A stretch of 64,000 bases of DNA from Marinomonas algarum. GTDB lineage: Bacteria > Pseudomonadota > Gammaproteobacteria > Pseudomonadales > Marinomonadaceae. Where the stretch lies: NCBI RefSeq assembly GCF_020532605.1, contig NZ_JAJATW010000003.1, positions 181,015 through 245,014 of the forward strand. The letters run 5' to 3'. Every line of letters starts with the position of its first letter. Position 1 is the first letter of the stretch. Below, piece after piece: positions 17,656-27,892 of the stretch. Under the pieces are notes generated by a model that saw only the letters and a list, made by a program, of their open reading frames with translations, made no database searches and was not told where the DNA came from. The position numbers were made by a program, and so were the translations under genes.

Positions 17656-17685
17656 CAAAAAAGGGCGCTATAAATAGCACCCTTT
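17656..17685 (-). terminator. Terminator after pnp
   Basis: On the minus strand, stem AAAGGGTGCTA / TAGCGCCCTTT (one G-U pair) with a four-base loop, followed by TTTTTTGT. It lies about 20 bases beyond the pnp stop. Confidence 0.85.
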
Positions 17686-17706
17686 ACAATCAAATTGCAT
17701 GAGCAA

Positions 17707-19815
17707 TTACTCAGCGTAAGACGCTTTCTCTTCTTCTGTCACATCTTTCATGGACAGTTTGATACGACCGCGAGCATCAACATCTAGCACTTTCACGATG
17801 ACATCTTGGCCTTCTGAAAGGAAGTCAGTCACAGCACGAATACGCTCTTCAGCGATCTGTGAGATGTGAACCAAACCATCTTTACCTGGTAAGATATTCA
17901 CGAAGGCGCCGAATTCAGCAAGACGTACAACTTTACCTTTGTAAAGTTTATCGATTTCCGCTTCCGCAGTGATTTCATGAATGATCAGTAATGCCGCATC
18001 TGAAGAAGCTTTATCCGCCGCAAAAATACGTACCGTACCGTCATCATCAAGATCGATCGAAGCGCCTGTTTTCTCAGTGATAGAACGAATCGTTGCACCA
18101 CCTTTACCGATAACATCACGGATTTTTTCAGGATCAATCTTGATGGTTGCCATAGAAGGTGCGTTTGGCGATACTTCTGGACGAGCATAGCCGATCACTT
18201 GAGCCATCTTACGAAGGATGTGCTTACGTGCTTCCATTGCCTGGCTTAGAGCGATATCCATGATTTCTTCATTGATACCTTCGATTTTAATGTCCATTTG
18301 CAGCGCAGTAATACCTTCTTCGGTACCCGCTACTTTAAAGTCCATATCACCAAGGTGATCTTCGTCACCCAAGATATCTGTCAATACAGCAAAACCGTCT
18401 TCTTCTTTAATAAGACCCATTGCAATACCTGCAACAGGTGCTTTAAGAGGAACACCAGCGTCCATCATTGATAGGGACGCGCCACAAACAGACGCCATTG
18501 AGCTGGAGCCGTTAGATTCTGTAATCTCAGAAACAACACGAATGGTGTATGGGAACTCATCTTCAGATGGCAATACAGCCTGAACACCGCGGCGAGCCAA
18601 ACGACCGTGGCCGATTTCACGACGACCCACACCACCCATACGACCACACTCACCAACGGAGTAAGGAGGGAAGTTGTAATGCAACATGAAGCTGTCTTTG
18701 CTTTCGCCTGTTAAGCCGTCTGTCATTTGTGAATCACGGCTAGTACCTAGAGTACAAGTCGCAATGGCTTGCGTTTCGCCACGTGTAAACAAAGCAGAGC
18801 CGTGAGTTTTGCTCAGCAAACCCACTTCCACGTTGATTGGACGTACGGTTTTGTTGTCACGACCATCAATACGTGGCTGACCGTCGATCACTCGACGACG
18901 TACCGTACGTTTTTCAAGTTTTGCAAAAGCGCCCGTCACGTCAGCTTCAGAAAATTCGCCTTCTTCCGTAACCAATGCTTCAACCGCAGCGCTACGAACT
19001 TCACCTAGCTTCGCGTAGCGAGCCATTTTTTCACTGATGCCGTACGCTTCTTCGATTTGTGCTGCGTAACCTGTTGCGAGTGCTTCGGTTAGTGAAACAT
19101 TAACCGCTTCTGCTTCCCACTCCCAACGAGGCTTAGCGCACTCAGTGGCGAATTCAGAGATTGCCGTGATAGCCGCTTGCATTTCTTTGTGTGCGTAAAG
19201 CACCGCACCCAGCATTTCGTCTTCGGTAAGCTCTTGCGCTTCAGACTCAACCATTAAGACGGCGTCTTTGGTGCCAGCAACGACCATGTCTAGCAAAGAA
19301 CCATCTAGGTCAGCGTAGCTTGGGTTAAGAACATAACCAGACTCGTCGTTAAAGCCAACACGTGCTGCACCAATAGGACCATTAAATGGAATACCGGAAA
19401 TCGTCAAGGCGGCAGACGTTGCCAACATAGCCGCGATGTCTGCGTCTAAGTTCGTGTTCGTCGACATAACAGTACAAACTACTTGTACTTCGTTCATGAA
19501 GCCTTTTGGAAACAATGGACGAATCGGGCGGTCGATAAGGCGTGACGTTAACGTTTCTTTTTCAGAAGGACGCCCTTCACGTTTTAGGAAGCCACCTGGA
19601 ATTTTACCCACTGCATAAGCACGCTCTTGGTAGTGAACAGACAGTGGGAAAAAGTCTTGTCCTGGCTTAGCTGATTTCGCGCCAACAACGGTTGCAAGCA
19701 CTTGCGCGTCGCCAATAGTACAAAGAACGGCACCGGTTGCTTGACGAGCAATGCGGCCTGTTTCTAGTGTTACGGTATCGTTACCGAACTGAAAAGTTTT
19801 TGTCGTAATACTCAC
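17707..19815 (-). CDS. pnp: Polyribonucleotide nucleotidyltransferase PNPase
   Basis: A 702-residue phosphorolytic 3'-5' exoribonuclease and core degradosome subunit. Two RNase PH-like domains are visible (first with [14 protein letters not shown] and [25 protein letters not shown]; second with [12 protein letters not shown] and [17 protein letters not shown]). A KH domain follows ([21 protein letters not shown]), then an S1 domain ([19 protein letters not shown]). The start is GTG at 19815, six bases after an AAGGA site; alignment with E. coli Pnp supports it. Its start overlaps the stop of a 21-codon leader ORF. Confidence 0.96.
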   Translation of the reverse strand: MSITTKTFQFGNDTVTLETGRIARQATGAVLCTIGDAQVLATVVGAKSAKPGQDFFPLSVHYQERAYAVGKIPGGFLKREGRPSEKETLTSRLIDRPIRPLFPKGFMNEVQVVCTVMSTNTNLDADIAAMLATSAALTISGIPFNGPIGAARVGFNDESGYVLNPSYADLDGSLLDMVVAGTKDAVLMVESEAQELTEDEMLGAVLYAHKEMQAAITAISEFATECAKPRWEWEAEAVNVSLTEALATGYAAQIEEAYGISEKMARYAKLGEVRSAAVEALVTEEGEFSEADVTGAFAKLEKRTVRRRVIDGQPRIDGRDNKTVRPINVEVGLLSKTHGSALFTRGETQAIATCTLGTSRDSQMTDGLTGESKDSFMLHYNFPPYSVGECGRMGGVGRREIGHGRLARRGVQAVLPSEDEFPYTIRVVSEITESNGSSSMASVCGASLSMMDAGVPLKAPVAGIAMGLIKEEDGFAVLTDILGDEDHLGDMDFKVAGTEEGITALQMDIKIEGINEEIMDIALSQAMEARKHILRKMAQVIGYARPEVSPNAPSMATIKIDPEKIRDVIGKGGATIRSITEKTGASIDLDDDGTVRIFAADKASSDAALLIIHEITAEAEIDKLYKGKVVRLAEFGAFVNILPGKDGLVHISQIAEERIRAVTDFLSEGQDVIVKVLDVDARGRIKLSMKDVTEEEKASYAE

Positions 19816-19877
19816 ACGTATTCCTTCTGTTTAAAAAAATTCTTCTCCCAAAGACCTCTTTTTAAGCCAGTACTCAT
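19812..19877 (-). CDS. Putative 21-residue leader peptide overlapping the pnp start
   Basis: On the minus strand an ATG at 19877, with a weak GAGAG six bases upstream, opens a 21-codon frame. It begins [12 protein letters not shown] and ends KQKEYV. Its TGA (19814-19812) overlaps the GTG of pnp (19815-19813) in a GTGTGA arrangement, and the pnp ribosome site lies within it. This is the geometry of translational coupling. It is too short to judge by coding statistics, and chance is possible. Confidence 0.4.
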   Translation of the reverse strand: MSTGLKRGLWEKNFFKQKEYV

Positions 19878-19974
19878 ATGAACTCTCTTAGATTTTATCA
19901 GCAAGCTTTTTAATAAATCTTTCTGACAAAACAAAAGCGCATATGAAGTACAGGCTGTCCCTTGGGAGTGCAAT

Positions 19975-20006
19975 AAAAAAAGGGCCATAATAATTTATGG
20001 CCCTTT
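19975..20006 (-). terminator. Terminator/attenuator between rpsO and pnp
   Basis: A 12-base stem (AAAGGGCCATAA with TTATGGCCCTTT) around a four-base loop, followed on the minus strand by a run of six or more T. It lies just after the rpsO stop. By analogy with E. coli it would end most rpsO transcripts and let some read into pnp. Confidence 0.85.
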
Positions 20007-20013
20007 CTCAGTC

Positions 20014-20283
20014 TTAGCGACGCAGACCTAGTTTTTTGATCAAACTAGTGTAACGAACTGCATCTTTACGCTTAAGGTAATCCAACAATTTACGACGTTG
20101 GTTTACCATACGGATTAAACCGCGACGAGAATGGTGGTCATGGATATGAGATTTAAAGTGACCTTGTAAACCTTCGATGTTCTTAGTCAACAATGCTACT
20201 TGAACTTCAGGAGAACCTGTGTCGCCTTCTGCTACTTGAAACTCTTTAACCAACGCTGCTTTTGATTCTGCAGACAATGCCAT
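20014..20283 (-). CDS. rpsO: 30S ribosomal protein S15
   Basis: An 89-residue primary 16S rRNA-binding protein of the platform. Conserved segments are [37 protein letters not shown] and [12 protein letters not shown]. Length is the family standard. A GGAG site lies eight bases before the ATG. It sits between truB and pnp as in E. coli. Confidence 0.98.
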   Translation of the reverse strand: MALSAESKAALVKEFQVAEGDTGSPEVQVALLTKNIEGLQGHFKSHIHDHHSRRGLIRMVNQRRKLLDYLKRKDAVRYTSLIKKLGLRR

Positions 20284-20392
20284 AATCTATATCTCCAAAT
20301 TAATATGCTATAAAAAGTAAAGGATAGCCGAGCATATTTTCAGTCATCCTATACGAGCAAGTTTACCACCCTTTTTCGCAGAACTCACTGCT

Positions 20393-20398
20393 ATTATA
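20393..20398 (-). promoter_or_regulatory. Candidate -10 of an rpsO promoter
   Basis: A perfect TATAAT on the minus strand overlaps the truB stop codon, about 110 bases before the rpsO ATG. The -35 is poor. E. coli has a rpsO promoter at the same place, which supports it. Confidence 0.45.
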
Positions 20399-21320
20399 GG
20401 GAGAACTCTCTCGTATTAACCAATCGATAAGGTCGCAAGTGCACGCCTCTTATTTGCCCTAACCCCAGAAATCGCTGAGTGCCATGATCAAACATCCTGA
20501 CGACCGTTTCATCTTCTAAAGAAACAGGACTTTGCACGGTTCGTCCAAACATCATGTTAATGCTGTCTGCTTCGGACAAATCGACTTTCTCAAAATGCTC
20601 CACCGCAGTGTCCATGGATATCAAATAAGAATCTAAGGCTTCGTAACCTTGCTCGGCAACGGCTTCAAACTCTTCCAATGTCATCATGTCTTCCGGCGCA
20701 TAACCTGCTGTCGAAATTCGATGCAACGAGTGAAGATGCGCACCACAGCCTAATGCTTCACCAATATCTTCCCCAATGGTACGAATATAAGTGCCCTTTG
20801 AGCACTGAATATCCAATGTAAGGGTGTCTTCGGTTCTTGAAATCAGACTCAAATCAGAAATAGTCACACGACGACGCTTCCTTTCAATCACAATCCCCTG
20901 TCGGGCATATTCATAAAGAGGCTTACCTTCGTGCTTCAATGCAGAGTACATCGGAGGGATTTGCTCTATCTCTCCACGAAAACGCGCTAATACGGCGTCT
21001 AACGCCTCGTCAGAAAGAGCAGGAACCGTTTCATCAGTGAGCACCTCACCTTCCCGATCCCCTGTGGTGGTACGTTTACCAAGCTGTATACACGTCAGAT
21101 AACGCTTGTCGGCATCCAACAAATATTGCGAAAACTTGGTTGCGTCACCAAAACATAAAGGCAGCATGCCTGTTGCCAGAGGGTCAAGCGCTCCAGTGTG
21201 TCCCGCTTTGGCTGCTTGATACAACCGGCGGACGCGTTGCAATGCCTGACTTGAACTTAATCCTATGGGCTTGTTCAGCAGAACGATTCCGTCTACTGAA
21301 CGCCATTTTGCCTTTGCCAT
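20394..21320 (-). CDS. truB: tRNA pseudouridine(55) synthase TruB
   Basis: A 308-residue enzyme that isomerises U55 in the T-loop of tRNAs. The catalytic Asp46 is in GHTGALDPLATGMLPLCFG; GIVLLNKPIGLSSSQAL and SKGTYIRTIGEDIG are also conserved. A C-terminal PUA-like part ends the protein. It lies nine bases after rbfA in the nusA-infB operon. Confidence 0.97.
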   Translation of the reverse strand: MAKAKWRSVDGIVLLNKPIGLSSSQALQRVRRLYQAAKAGHTGALDPLATGMLPLCFGDATKFSQYLLDADKRYLTCIQLGKRTTTGDREGEVLTDETVPALSDEALDAVLARFRGEIEQIPPMYSALKHEGKPLYEYARQGIVIERKRRRVTISDLSLISRTEDTLTLDIQCSKGTYIRTIGEDIGEALGCGAHLHSLHRISTAGYAPEDMMTLEEFEAVAEQGYEALDSYLISMDTAVEHFEKVDLSEADSINMMFGRTVQSPVSLEDETVVRMFDHGTQRFLGLGQIRGVHLRPYRLVNTREFSL

Positions 21321-21329
21321 ACGAACCTA

Positions 21330-21719
21330 TTACTCGCCTTCGTTGCCCTGTTTCGTCTCATCATCACGAATTGCTTCGTCAATCAAAGCTGACATACGTG
21401 AGCCATTCACAACACTTTGGTCATAATGGAAACGCAAATGAGGCATAACACGAAGCTTCACTTCTTGTGCTAATCGACGACGCAAAAAACCCTTTGCACT
21501 ATCAAGTGCCGCTTGGTTTTCTGCCAGCACATCAGGCTGATCGTCTTTTCCTAACACAGTATAATAAATGTCTGCATAGCCTAAATCTTTTGCTACACGC
21601 ACTTCATTCACTGTAACCAACCCTAAACGCGGGTCTTTTACTTCAAACTGGATCAAAGGTGCCAGCTCCTTCTGGAGCTGGTCGCCAATCCGACTAGTAC
21701 GACTAAATTCGCCTGCCAT
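21330..21719 (-). CDS. rbfA: Ribosome-binding factor A
   Basis: A 129-residue KH-like 30S maturation factor. Conserved features are SRTSRIGDQLQKELAPLIQ, VTVNEVRVAKDLGYADIYYTV and LRVMPHLRFHYDQSV. It is 12 bases after infB, in the order rimP-nusA-infB-rbfA-truB-rpsO-pnp. Confidence 0.97.
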   Translation of the reverse strand: MAGEFSRTSRIGDQLQKELAPLIQFEVKDPRLGLVTVNEVRVAKDLGYADIYYTVLGKDDQPDVLAENQAALDSAKGFLRRRLAQEVKLRVMPHLRFHYDQSVVNGSRMSALIDEAIRDDETKQGNEGE

Positions 21720-21731
21720 GATTTTGCCTTA

Positions 21732-24293
21732 TTAAAGCGTACGCGCTACTTCGACGGTTTCAAAAACCTCGATCTTATCGCCTACTTTGACATCGTTGTA
21801 GTTTTTCACACCGATACCACATTCCATACCACGGCTTACTTCACTCACAGCGTCTTTAAAGCGACGCAATGACTCAAGCTCACCTTCGTAAATAACAACA
21901 TCATCACGCAATACGCGAATCTGCTTACTACGGTACACCGTGCCTTCAATGACCATACAGCCGGCAATCAAACCGAACTTAGGCGAACGGAAGATATCAC
22001 GCACTTCAGCCGTACCCTTGATGTCTTCGCGAAGGTCTGGAGACAACATACCAGACAGGGCGGATTTCACGTCATCAATGATGTTATAGATGATGCTGTA
22101 GTAACGAAGATCAACACTTTCACGTTCGATGAACTGTTTCGCAGAGCTGTCAGCACGTACGTTGAAGCCGAAGATAACCGCATCTGACGCCAAGGCCAAC
22201 GTTGCATCTGTTTCCGTAATACCACCTACGCCACTTGAAATCACATTCACTTTTACTTCATCTGTATTCAGATCAGTCAATGATTTAATCAGCGCTTCAA
22301 GGGAGCCACGTACATCTGCTTTTAAAACCACATTTAGAGTACGAACTTCGTCTTTGCCCATTTCAGAGAACAAGTTCTCTAACTTAGCAGAGTGCTGACG
22401 AGCAAAACGCACTTCACGGTATTTGCCTTGACGGAAGTTAGCCACTTCGCGCGCTTTACGCTCATCGGCAACAACAATGAACTCTTCGCCGGCTTCTGGT
22501 GTACCATCAAGACCTAGAATTTCCACAGGAATTGAAGGGCCCGCTGAATTGATGGCTTTGCCGGTTTCATCAAGAAGTGCACGAACGCGACCCATTTGAA
22601 GACCCGCCAAAACAATGTCTCCTTTTTTCAAGGTACCGTTTTGTACAAGCAAAGTCGCAACGGAGCCACGACCACGGTCAAGGCGAGCCTCAACAACAAC
22701 CCCTTTCGCAGGCGCACTTGGTACGGCCGTTAATTCAAGTACTTCAGACTGAAGCAATACGGCTTCAAGCAACTCTTCGATCCCTTCACCTGACTTAGCT
22801 GACACACCGATAAACTGAACGTCGCCGCCCCATTCTTCAGGCACAACTTCTTGAGCAACCAATTCGTTTTTAACACGATCGAGATCAGCGCCTTCTTTAT
22901 CGATCTTAGTGATCGCAACAACCATTGGCACTTCAGCAGCGCGAGCATGCTGAATGGCTTCGATTGTTTGAGGCATAACGCCATCATCCGCCGCACACAC
23001 AAGAATAACGATGTCTGTTGACTTAGCACCACGAGCACGCATAGAAGTAAAGGCAGCGTGTCCTGGTGTATCAAGGAAACTGATCATGCCATGGGGCGTT
23101 TCTACGTGGTAGGCACCAATGTGCTGTGTAATACCACCGGACTCACCTGCGGCAACACGGGTAGTACGAATGTAATCAAGTAGAGACGTTTTACCATGGT
23201 CAACGTGTCCCATTACGGTAACAACAGGCGCGCGTTTAATTGCTTCACCTTCATAATCGATGGCTTCAATCATGTCGTTTTCGACAGCATTTTCGTCAAT
23301 CAATTTAACCGTATGGCCCATTTCCTCAACAACAAGTGTCGCTGTGTCACGGTCAATCGTTTGGTTAATGGTCGCCATTGCGCCCATTTTGAACATAATT
23401 TTAATAACTTCAGCGCCCTTCACTGCCATTTTCTCAGCAAGGTCAGCCACTGTAATGCTTTCAGGTAAAGCAACCTCATGGACCATTTTCGCTGTTGGCT
23501 TTTGGAAACCATGTTCTTGTTTTGATTGCTTCTTGTTCTTACGACCCAATTTACCACGACGAGTAAACTCATCCTCGCCGTTTACATTGACGCGAGAGCT
23601 ACGTTTGTTTTCTGGGTTATTACGACCACGAGGTTTGTCTTTGTCGTTATCGTGTCGAACTGGGCCTTTTTTGCCTTTCGGTGCCACAGTGGACTTTTTA
23701 CTGTCCGTTGCAGGCTGAGAGACTTTCTTAGACGCTTTAGGCTTGGGTGATTCCACGGGTTGTGCCGCTCCTGTATCGGAGACATTCTGCTCCGTATCAT
23801 TGACCGCGCCAGCATCTGCTTTAGCGGCTTTCGCCGCAGCTTCTTGACGCGCTTTTTCTTCAGCTTCGGCCTTCGCTTTAGCTGCCTTCTCTTCTTCTAA
23901 CTTACGCTCAGCTTCTAAACGAGCAGCTTCTGCCGCTAAACGCTCTTGCTCTTCGGCAAGGCGTTTGGCCAGTAATTTTTCTTGCTGACGTGCTTCTTCA
24001 CTTACTTCATCACGCTTAACATAAGTACGCTTTTTCTTTACCGCTACGTTAACGGCTTTGCCGCCATCACGAGACAAGGTGCTGTTTGTCTTTCGTTGCA
24101 AAGTAATACGCTGACTGCCTGAAGACTCACCATGTTGGCGCTTCAAGTAGCTTAATAGTGTTTGCTTTTCCAAGTCAGAAACTTCTTGGTCTGCACTCGT
24201 TTGAGGCAATCCAGCATCTTTCATCTGAGTTAGTAGTTTATCGACTGGTGTTTTCACCAATTCGGATAGTATCTTTACGGTTTGAACTGTCAT
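21732..24293 (-). CDS. infB: Translation initiation factor IF-2
   Basis: An 853-residue GTPase that brings fMet-tRNA to the 30S subunit. The N-terminal IF2 domain ([19 protein letters not shown]) is followed by a long Ala/Glu/Lys-rich linker. The G domain has [29 protein letters not shown] and [12 protein letters not shown]-terminal beta-barrel and tRNA-binding domains end the protein. The ATG at 24293 is preceded by AAGGGGG; a TTG one codon earlier is rejected. Confidence 0.97.
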   Translation of the reverse strand: MTVQTVKILSELVKTPVDKLLTQMKDAGLPQTSADQEVSDLEKQTLLSYLKRQHGESSGSQRITLQRKTNSTLSRDGGKAVNVAVKKKRTYVKRDEVSEEARQQEKLLAKRLAEEQERLAAEAARLEAERKLEEEKAAKAKAEAEEKARQEAAAKAAKADAGAVNDTEQNVSDTGAAQPVESPKPKASKKVSQPATDSKKSTVAPKGKKGPVRHDNDKDKPRGRNNPENKRSSRVNVNGEDEFTRRGKLGRKNKKQSKQEHGFQKPTAKMVHEVALPESITVADLAEKMAVKGAEVIKIMFKMGAMATINQTIDRDTATLVVEEMGHTVKLIDENAVENDMIEAIDYEGEAIKRAPVVTVMGHVDHGKTSLLDYIRTTRVAAGESGGITQHIGAYHVETPHGMISFLDTPGHAAFTSMRARGAKSTDIVILVCAADDGVMPQTIEAIQHARAAEVPMVVAITKIDKEGADLDRVKNELVAQEVVPEEWGGDVQFIGVSAKSGEGIEELLEAVLLQSEVLELTAVPSAPAKGVVVEARLDRGRGSVATLLVQNGTLKKGDIVLAGLQMGRVRALLDETGKAINSAGPSIPVEILGLDGTPEAGEEFIVVADERKAREVANFRQGKYREVRFARQHSAKLENLFSEMGKDEVRTLNVVLKADVRGSLEALIKSLTDLNTDEVKVNVISSGVGGITETDATLALASDAVIFGFNVRADSSAKQFIERESVDLRYYSIIYNIIDDVKSALSGMLSPDLREDIKGTAEVRDIFRSPKFGLIAGCMVIEGTVYRSKQIRVLRDDVVIYEGELESLRRFKDAVSEVSRGMECGIGVKNYNDVKVGDKIEVFETVEVARTL

Positions 24294-24319
24294 CAAGTTC
24301 CCCCTTGTGTGCTCAGATT

Positions 24320-25810
24320 TTATTCAGATTCGGCGAACCAAGGCGCACGAGCAGTCAAAATTAAACTTCCTGCACGTTCTTCGGTCATACCGTCAATATC
24401 AAGCAATTCATCTACAGACTGCTCAGCAAGATCTTCCATCGTGGCAACGCCCATAGAGGCAAGTACCAAAGCAAGGTGATTGTCCATACCTTCCATTGCC
24501 AGTAGATCGGCAGCCGGTTTTGCACCTTCTAATTGCTGTTCAGCTTTAAGCGCTTGATTCAACAGAGATTCTTTCGCTCTAGAGCGCAGCTCATTCACCA
24601 AATCTTCATCAAATCCATCAATATCTAACATTTCGTCCATTGGGATGTACGCCACTTCTTCTAATGAAGTGAATCCCTCGTCGACCAATTGAATCGCCAG
24701 ATCGTCGTCGATATCCAACCCTGTCACAAAAACATCAATCAGCTTTTGTGATTCTTCTTGTTGTTTCGCCTGCGCGTCTTCACTGGTCATAACGTTAAGC
24801 GCCCAACCGGTTAAAGAAGAGGCAAGACGAACGTTCTGACCATTACGGCCAATAGCCTGTGCCAAATTGTCGCTATTAACAGCCACATCCATTGAGTGAG
24901 CGTCTTCATCAATCACAATGGAATCAACTTCAGCAGGCGCCATAGCATTAATAACAAGCTGTGCTGGGTTATCGTCCCATAGAACAATATCAACACGCTC
25001 GCCATTCATCTCATTCGACACCGCTTGAACACGAGCGCCGCGCATACCCACACAAGCACCAATAGGATCGATGCGGCGGTCGTTTGTTTTCACTGCAATT
25101 TTAGCACGTAATCCGGGGTCGCGGGCAGCACCACGGATATCAATCACTTCTTCCGAAATTTCTGGCACCTCTAAACGAAACAGCTCAATCATGAACTCAG
25201 GCGCATTACGGGAAAGAATAAGCTGGGCACCGCGGCTATCGTCACGAATCTCAAGCAACAAAGCACGAATACGATCATTCATTCTGAAGCTTTCACGGGC
25301 AATAAGCTGGTCTTTAGGTAAAGAAGCTTCCGCATTTTCACCTAAATCGATAATTAAACTATCGCGGGTAACTTTCTTCACTTGACCATGAACAAGCTTA
25401 CCCACTTTCTCAGTGTAAAGCGCCACCATTTTAGCGCGCTCTGCCTCACGTACTTTTTGCACAATAACTTGCTTTGCAGTTTGTGCAGCAATACGACCAA
25501 ATACCTCAGACTCAACTTCTTCTTCGTAAACACCACCAATGGCTACACCAAGGTTTTGTTCTTCTGAATCATCTATAGTCAGTTCATAAGCAGGTGCAGA
25601 GTAATCTTCGTCTGCAACAATATTCCATTGACGATACGTTTTATAATCGCCTGAACGTTGGTCAATAGAAACACGAATCAATGCGTCTTCTTCAAAACGG
25701 CGTTTGGCAGCACTCGCTAAGGCAATTTCAACTGCTTCAAAAATGACTTGTTTTGGGACATCTTTTTCGTTGGAAACAGCTTCTACTACCAAAAGAATTT
25801 CTTTGCTCAT
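24320..25810 (-). CDS. nusA: Transcription termination/antitermination factor NusA
   Basis: A 496-residue RNA polymerase-binding factor. Order: N-terminal polymerase-binding domain, S1 domain ([18 protein letters not shown]), KH1 and KH2 ([37 protein letters not shown]), then two acidic helix-hairpin-helix repeats ([15 protein letters not shown] and [14 protein letters not shown]), as in gammaproteobacteria. It lies between rimP and infB. Confidence 0.97.
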   Translation of the reverse strand: MSKEILLVVEAVSNEKDVPKQVIFEAVEIALASAAKRRFEEDALIRVSIDQRSGDYKTYRQWNIVADEDYSAPAYELTIDDSEEQNLGVAIGGVYEEEVESEVFGRIAAQTAKQVIVQKVREAERAKMVALYTEKVGKLVHGQVKKVTRDSLIIDLGENAEASLPKDQLIARESFRMNDRIRALLLEIRDDSRGAQLILSRNAPEFMIELFRLEVPEISEEVIDIRGAARDPGLRAKIAVKTNDRRIDPIGACVGMRGARVQAVSNEMNGERVDIVLWDDNPAQLVINAMAPAEVDSIVIDEDAHSMDVAVNSDNLAQAIGRNGQNVRLASSLTGWALNVMTSEDAQAKQQEESQKLIDVFVTGLDIDDDLAIQLVDEGFTSLEEVAYIPMDEMLDIDGFDEDLVNELRSRAKESLLNQALKAEQQLEGAKPAADLLAMEGMDNHLALVLASMGVATMEDLAEQSVDELLDIDGMTEERAGSLILTARAPWFAESE

Positions 25811-25838
25811 CCTTTTAGCCTCTCTTCAAGGTTAATTT

Positions 25839-26300
25839 TTAAAATTGTGGAACGACATTCGCCTTATCGATCAGATCGATTGGCAATAAATATTCTTCTT
25901 GATCGACTCGAATGACGACATCTTCACTTTCAAGACCGACTAATTGGCCTTTAAATTTACGGCGACCATCAAAAGGGACGCGTAGACGCAGAGACACGAC
26001 CGAACCAACATAGGCTTGATACTGTGCTAGGCTGAATAAAGGACGGTCTAGACCGGGAGAAGATACTTCAAGGTTGTATTCTCCGGTGATAGGGTCTTCA
26101 ACATCTAAGATGGAACTGACTTGACGACTGACTCGCGCACAATCTTCAACATCAATCCCTTTTTCATCATCTGTTTCAATAAAAATGCGAAGTACTGAAT
26201 CCTTGCCTAATGACAAGTATTCCATACCCCAAAACTCAAATCCTAAACCTTCAACGACTGGTCGAATAAGTTCTTCTAAAATCGTGTATTTTGCTGACAA
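25839..26300 (-). CDS. rimP: Ribosome maturation factor RimP
   Basis: A 153-residue factor needed for early 30S assembly. The core [19 protein letters not shown] plus [15 protein letters not shown] is the family hallmark. The start is a TTG at 26300, seven bases after a GGAG; no ATG is available near the conserved N-terminus, so the rare start seems real. It opens the nusA-infB operon. Confidence 0.95.
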   Translation of the reverse strand: MSAKYTILEELIRPVVEGLGFEFWGMEYLSLGKDSVLRIFIETDDEKGIDVEDCARVSRQVSSILDVEDPITGEYNLEVSSPGLDRPLFSLAQYQAYVGSVVSLRLRVPFDGRRKFKGQLVGLESEDVVIRVDQEEYLLPIDLIDKANVVPQF

Positions 26301-26339
26301 TCGTTTTCTCCGAAAACTAATTTTATAAAACGCAGAAAC

Positions 26340-26359
26340 AAAAAACGGGCTCTAGGCCC
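26340..26359 (-). terminator. Second terminator-like hairpin before rimP
   Basis: On the minus strand GGGC-CTAGA-GCCC followed by G and a T-run. It stands 40 bases upstream of rimP and downstream of a first terminator, so tRNA-Leu transcripts would meet two in tandem. The stem is short (four GC pairs). Confidence 0.55.
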
Positions 26360-26390
26360 ATTTTATTTTAAACAGTATAAGGAACAGATA

Positions 26391-26413
26391 ATAAAAAACC
26401 CCATATAGGGGTT
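26391..26413 (-). terminator. Terminator downstream of tRNA-Leu
   Basis: On the minus strand AACCCC-TATAT-GGGGTT followed by TTTTATT. It lies about 145 bases after the tRNA 3' end. The 257 bases between tRNA and rimP otherwise hold only small hairpins (CTCC/GGAG and CTCAT/ATGAG pairs near 26421-26455) and no second tRNA. Confidence 0.75.
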
Positions 26414-26557
26414 CATAACACTCATCTAAAAAATGAGCATTCTCCGTTAGGAGTTGATAACTGTGACACTTACTATACAAAGGTCATTTAATAACGAGAC
26501 TAACAACCTTGTTTAATATTCGCACATTATACACAAGAACATGAGTTAGTTCAAGAT

Positions 26558-26643
26558 TGGTGCGGATGGGGGGACTCGAACCCCCACGAGCATAGCTCAC
26601 CACCCCCTCAAGGTGGCGCGTCTACCAATTCCGCCACATCCGC
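26558..26643 (-). tRNA. leuU: tRNA-Leu (anticodon GAG)
   Basis: An 86-base class II tRNA including an encoded CCA. The acceptor arms GCGGATG / CATCCGC pair perfectly with discriminator A. The anticodon loop is TTGAGGG, giving GAG (reads CUC/CUU). There is a long variable arm (TGAGCTATGCTCG) and a GGGGG/CCCCC T-stem with GTTCGAGTC. It lies between secG and rimP, as leuU does in E. coli, but no initiator tRNA (metY) follows. Confidence 0.97.
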
Positions 26644-26695
26644 AAATCTTCACCACTCATGATGCACCACCTTAAAAGGTTGGCACAAGCATTTT

Positions 26696-27049
26696 TTATT
26701 CCGTAACAGGCAAGTCAGAACTTGTCTTTTTCTCATTGCCTAAGTTTGGTAAATCTACTGAACCATCTACTTGATCTGCTGAAGGAACAAAATCAAGCGC
26801 ACCAGATACACTTTTGGCTTGCTCACTGGCGAAAAACGCCAATCCAAAACTTGTCAAAAAGAATATCAATGCAAACAAAGCGGTCATTTTACCAAAAAAA
26901 CTACTACCACCTTGGCTACCAAATACAGTCTGGGACGCGCCGCCACCAAAAGAAGCACCGGCATCAGCACCCTTGCCTTGCTGCAACAAGACCAATGCAA
27001 TAATAGCGATGGCCGCCAATACATGCAAAACTAAAATAAGTGATTCCAT
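26696..27049 (-). CDS. secG: Protein-export membrane protein SecG
   Basis: A 117-residue subunit of the SecYEG translocon. Two membrane helices are visible (LILVLHVLAAIAIIALVLLQ and MTALFALIFFLTSFGLAFF) around the conserved GKGADAGASFGGGASQTVFGS loop. It lies three bases after tpiA and upstream of tRNA-Leu. Confidence 0.96.
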   Translation of the reverse strand: MESLILVLHVLAAIAIIALVLLQQGKGADAGASFGGGASQTVFGSQGGSSFFGKMTALFALIFFLTSFGLAFFASEQAKSVSGALDFVPSADQVDGSVDLPNLGNEKKTSSDLPVTE

Positions 27050-27052
27050 TAA

Positions 27053-27802
27053 TTAACCCGCTGCCTTAACAATCTCTATAAATTCTTTTGCATCTAAAGA
27101 TGCACCACCGACAAGAGCACCGTCCACGTCGGGCATTTCAAACAACGCAGCACTTGTGGATGCTTTCACACTGCCGCCGTATAAAATCTGTATTTTTTCT
27201 GCAATTGACTCTGAATGCTGAGCTAAAAAAGCTCTTATCGACTGATGCACCTCTTGGGCTTGCTCAGAACTCGCCGATAACCCCGTACCTATTGCCCAAA
27301 CTGGCTCGTACGCAATAACCATACGACTGAAAGCATCAACACCTAACAAATCAATAACAGCTTGAATCTGACGTTCACAAACAACCAGTGTTTGATTCAA
27401 TTCACGCTCTTCAAGTGTTTCACCTACGCATAACATAGGCGTTAAACCTGCCTCTAAAACAGCCTTAGCTTTTAGAGCAACAACTTGGTCACTTTCACTA
27501 TACAAAGAACGTCGTTCCGAGTGCCCAAGTAAAACATACTTGACACCAAAATCACTCAACATAAGCGCAGAAACTTCGCCAGTGTAAGCACCTTTCTCTT
27601 CATGACTGGCGTTTTGAGCAGCCAGCACAATGTCACTATCAGCCAGTGCAGTAGACACTTCAGACAAGTAAGGAAAGGAAGGAGAAACAACCACTTCGGA
27701 ATTAGAAGACTTCATCGCACACAAGCCGCTAAGCAAAGAGTCAATGGACGCCTTGGAGCCATTCATTTTCCAGTTACCCGCTACTATTTTTTGACGAATC
27801 AT
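27053..27802 (-). CDS. tpiA: Triosephosphate isomerase
   Basis: A 249-residue glycolytic isomerase. The catalytic Lys is in AGNWKMNG, the electrophilic His in LLGHSERR and the catalytic Glu in VIAYEPVWAIGTG; the phosphate loop is ILYGGSVKAST. Its place between glmM and secG is the Pseudomonas-like order; E. coli lacks it there. Confidence 0.97.
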   Translation of the reverse strand: MIRQKIVAGNWKMNGSKASIDSLLSGLCAMKSSNSEVVVSPSFPYLSEVSTALADSDIVLAAQNASHEEKGAYTGEVSALMLSDFGVKYVLLGHSERRSLYSESDQVVALKAKAVLEAGLTPMLCVGETLEERELNQTLVVCERQIQAVIDLLGVDAFSRMVIAYEPVWAIGTGLSASSEQAQEVHQSIRAFLAQHSESIAEKIQILYGGSVKASTSAALFEMPDVDGALVGGASLDAKEFIEIVKAAG

Positions 27803-27822
27803 CTTCTAACCCCTAAATTCGA

Positions 27823-27848
27823 GGCGCCCATTCTATGGAATGGACGCC
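27823..27848 (-). other. Strong hairpin between glmM and tpiA
   Basis: An 11-base near-perfect inverted repeat (GGCGCCCATTC with GAATGGACGCC, one wobble) around a TATG loop. No T-run follows on the minus strand, so it is not a classic terminator. It stands just upstream of the tpiA ribosome site and may mark mRNA processing or stability. Confidence 0.55.
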
Positions 27849-27892
27849 ATTGTTTCAAGCATTTATTTATCAATTGCGCCACAGTAACGCGG

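Noticed and set aside
23260..23718. 152-residue plus-strand frame inside infB
   Set aside because: Antisense to the conserved IF2 coding sequence; its composition follows the linker and G domain of infB.
26414..26557. A second tRNA (metY-like) between tRNA-Leu and rimP
   Set aside because: No acceptor-stem pairing, GTTC T-loop or CAT anticodon loop on either strand.
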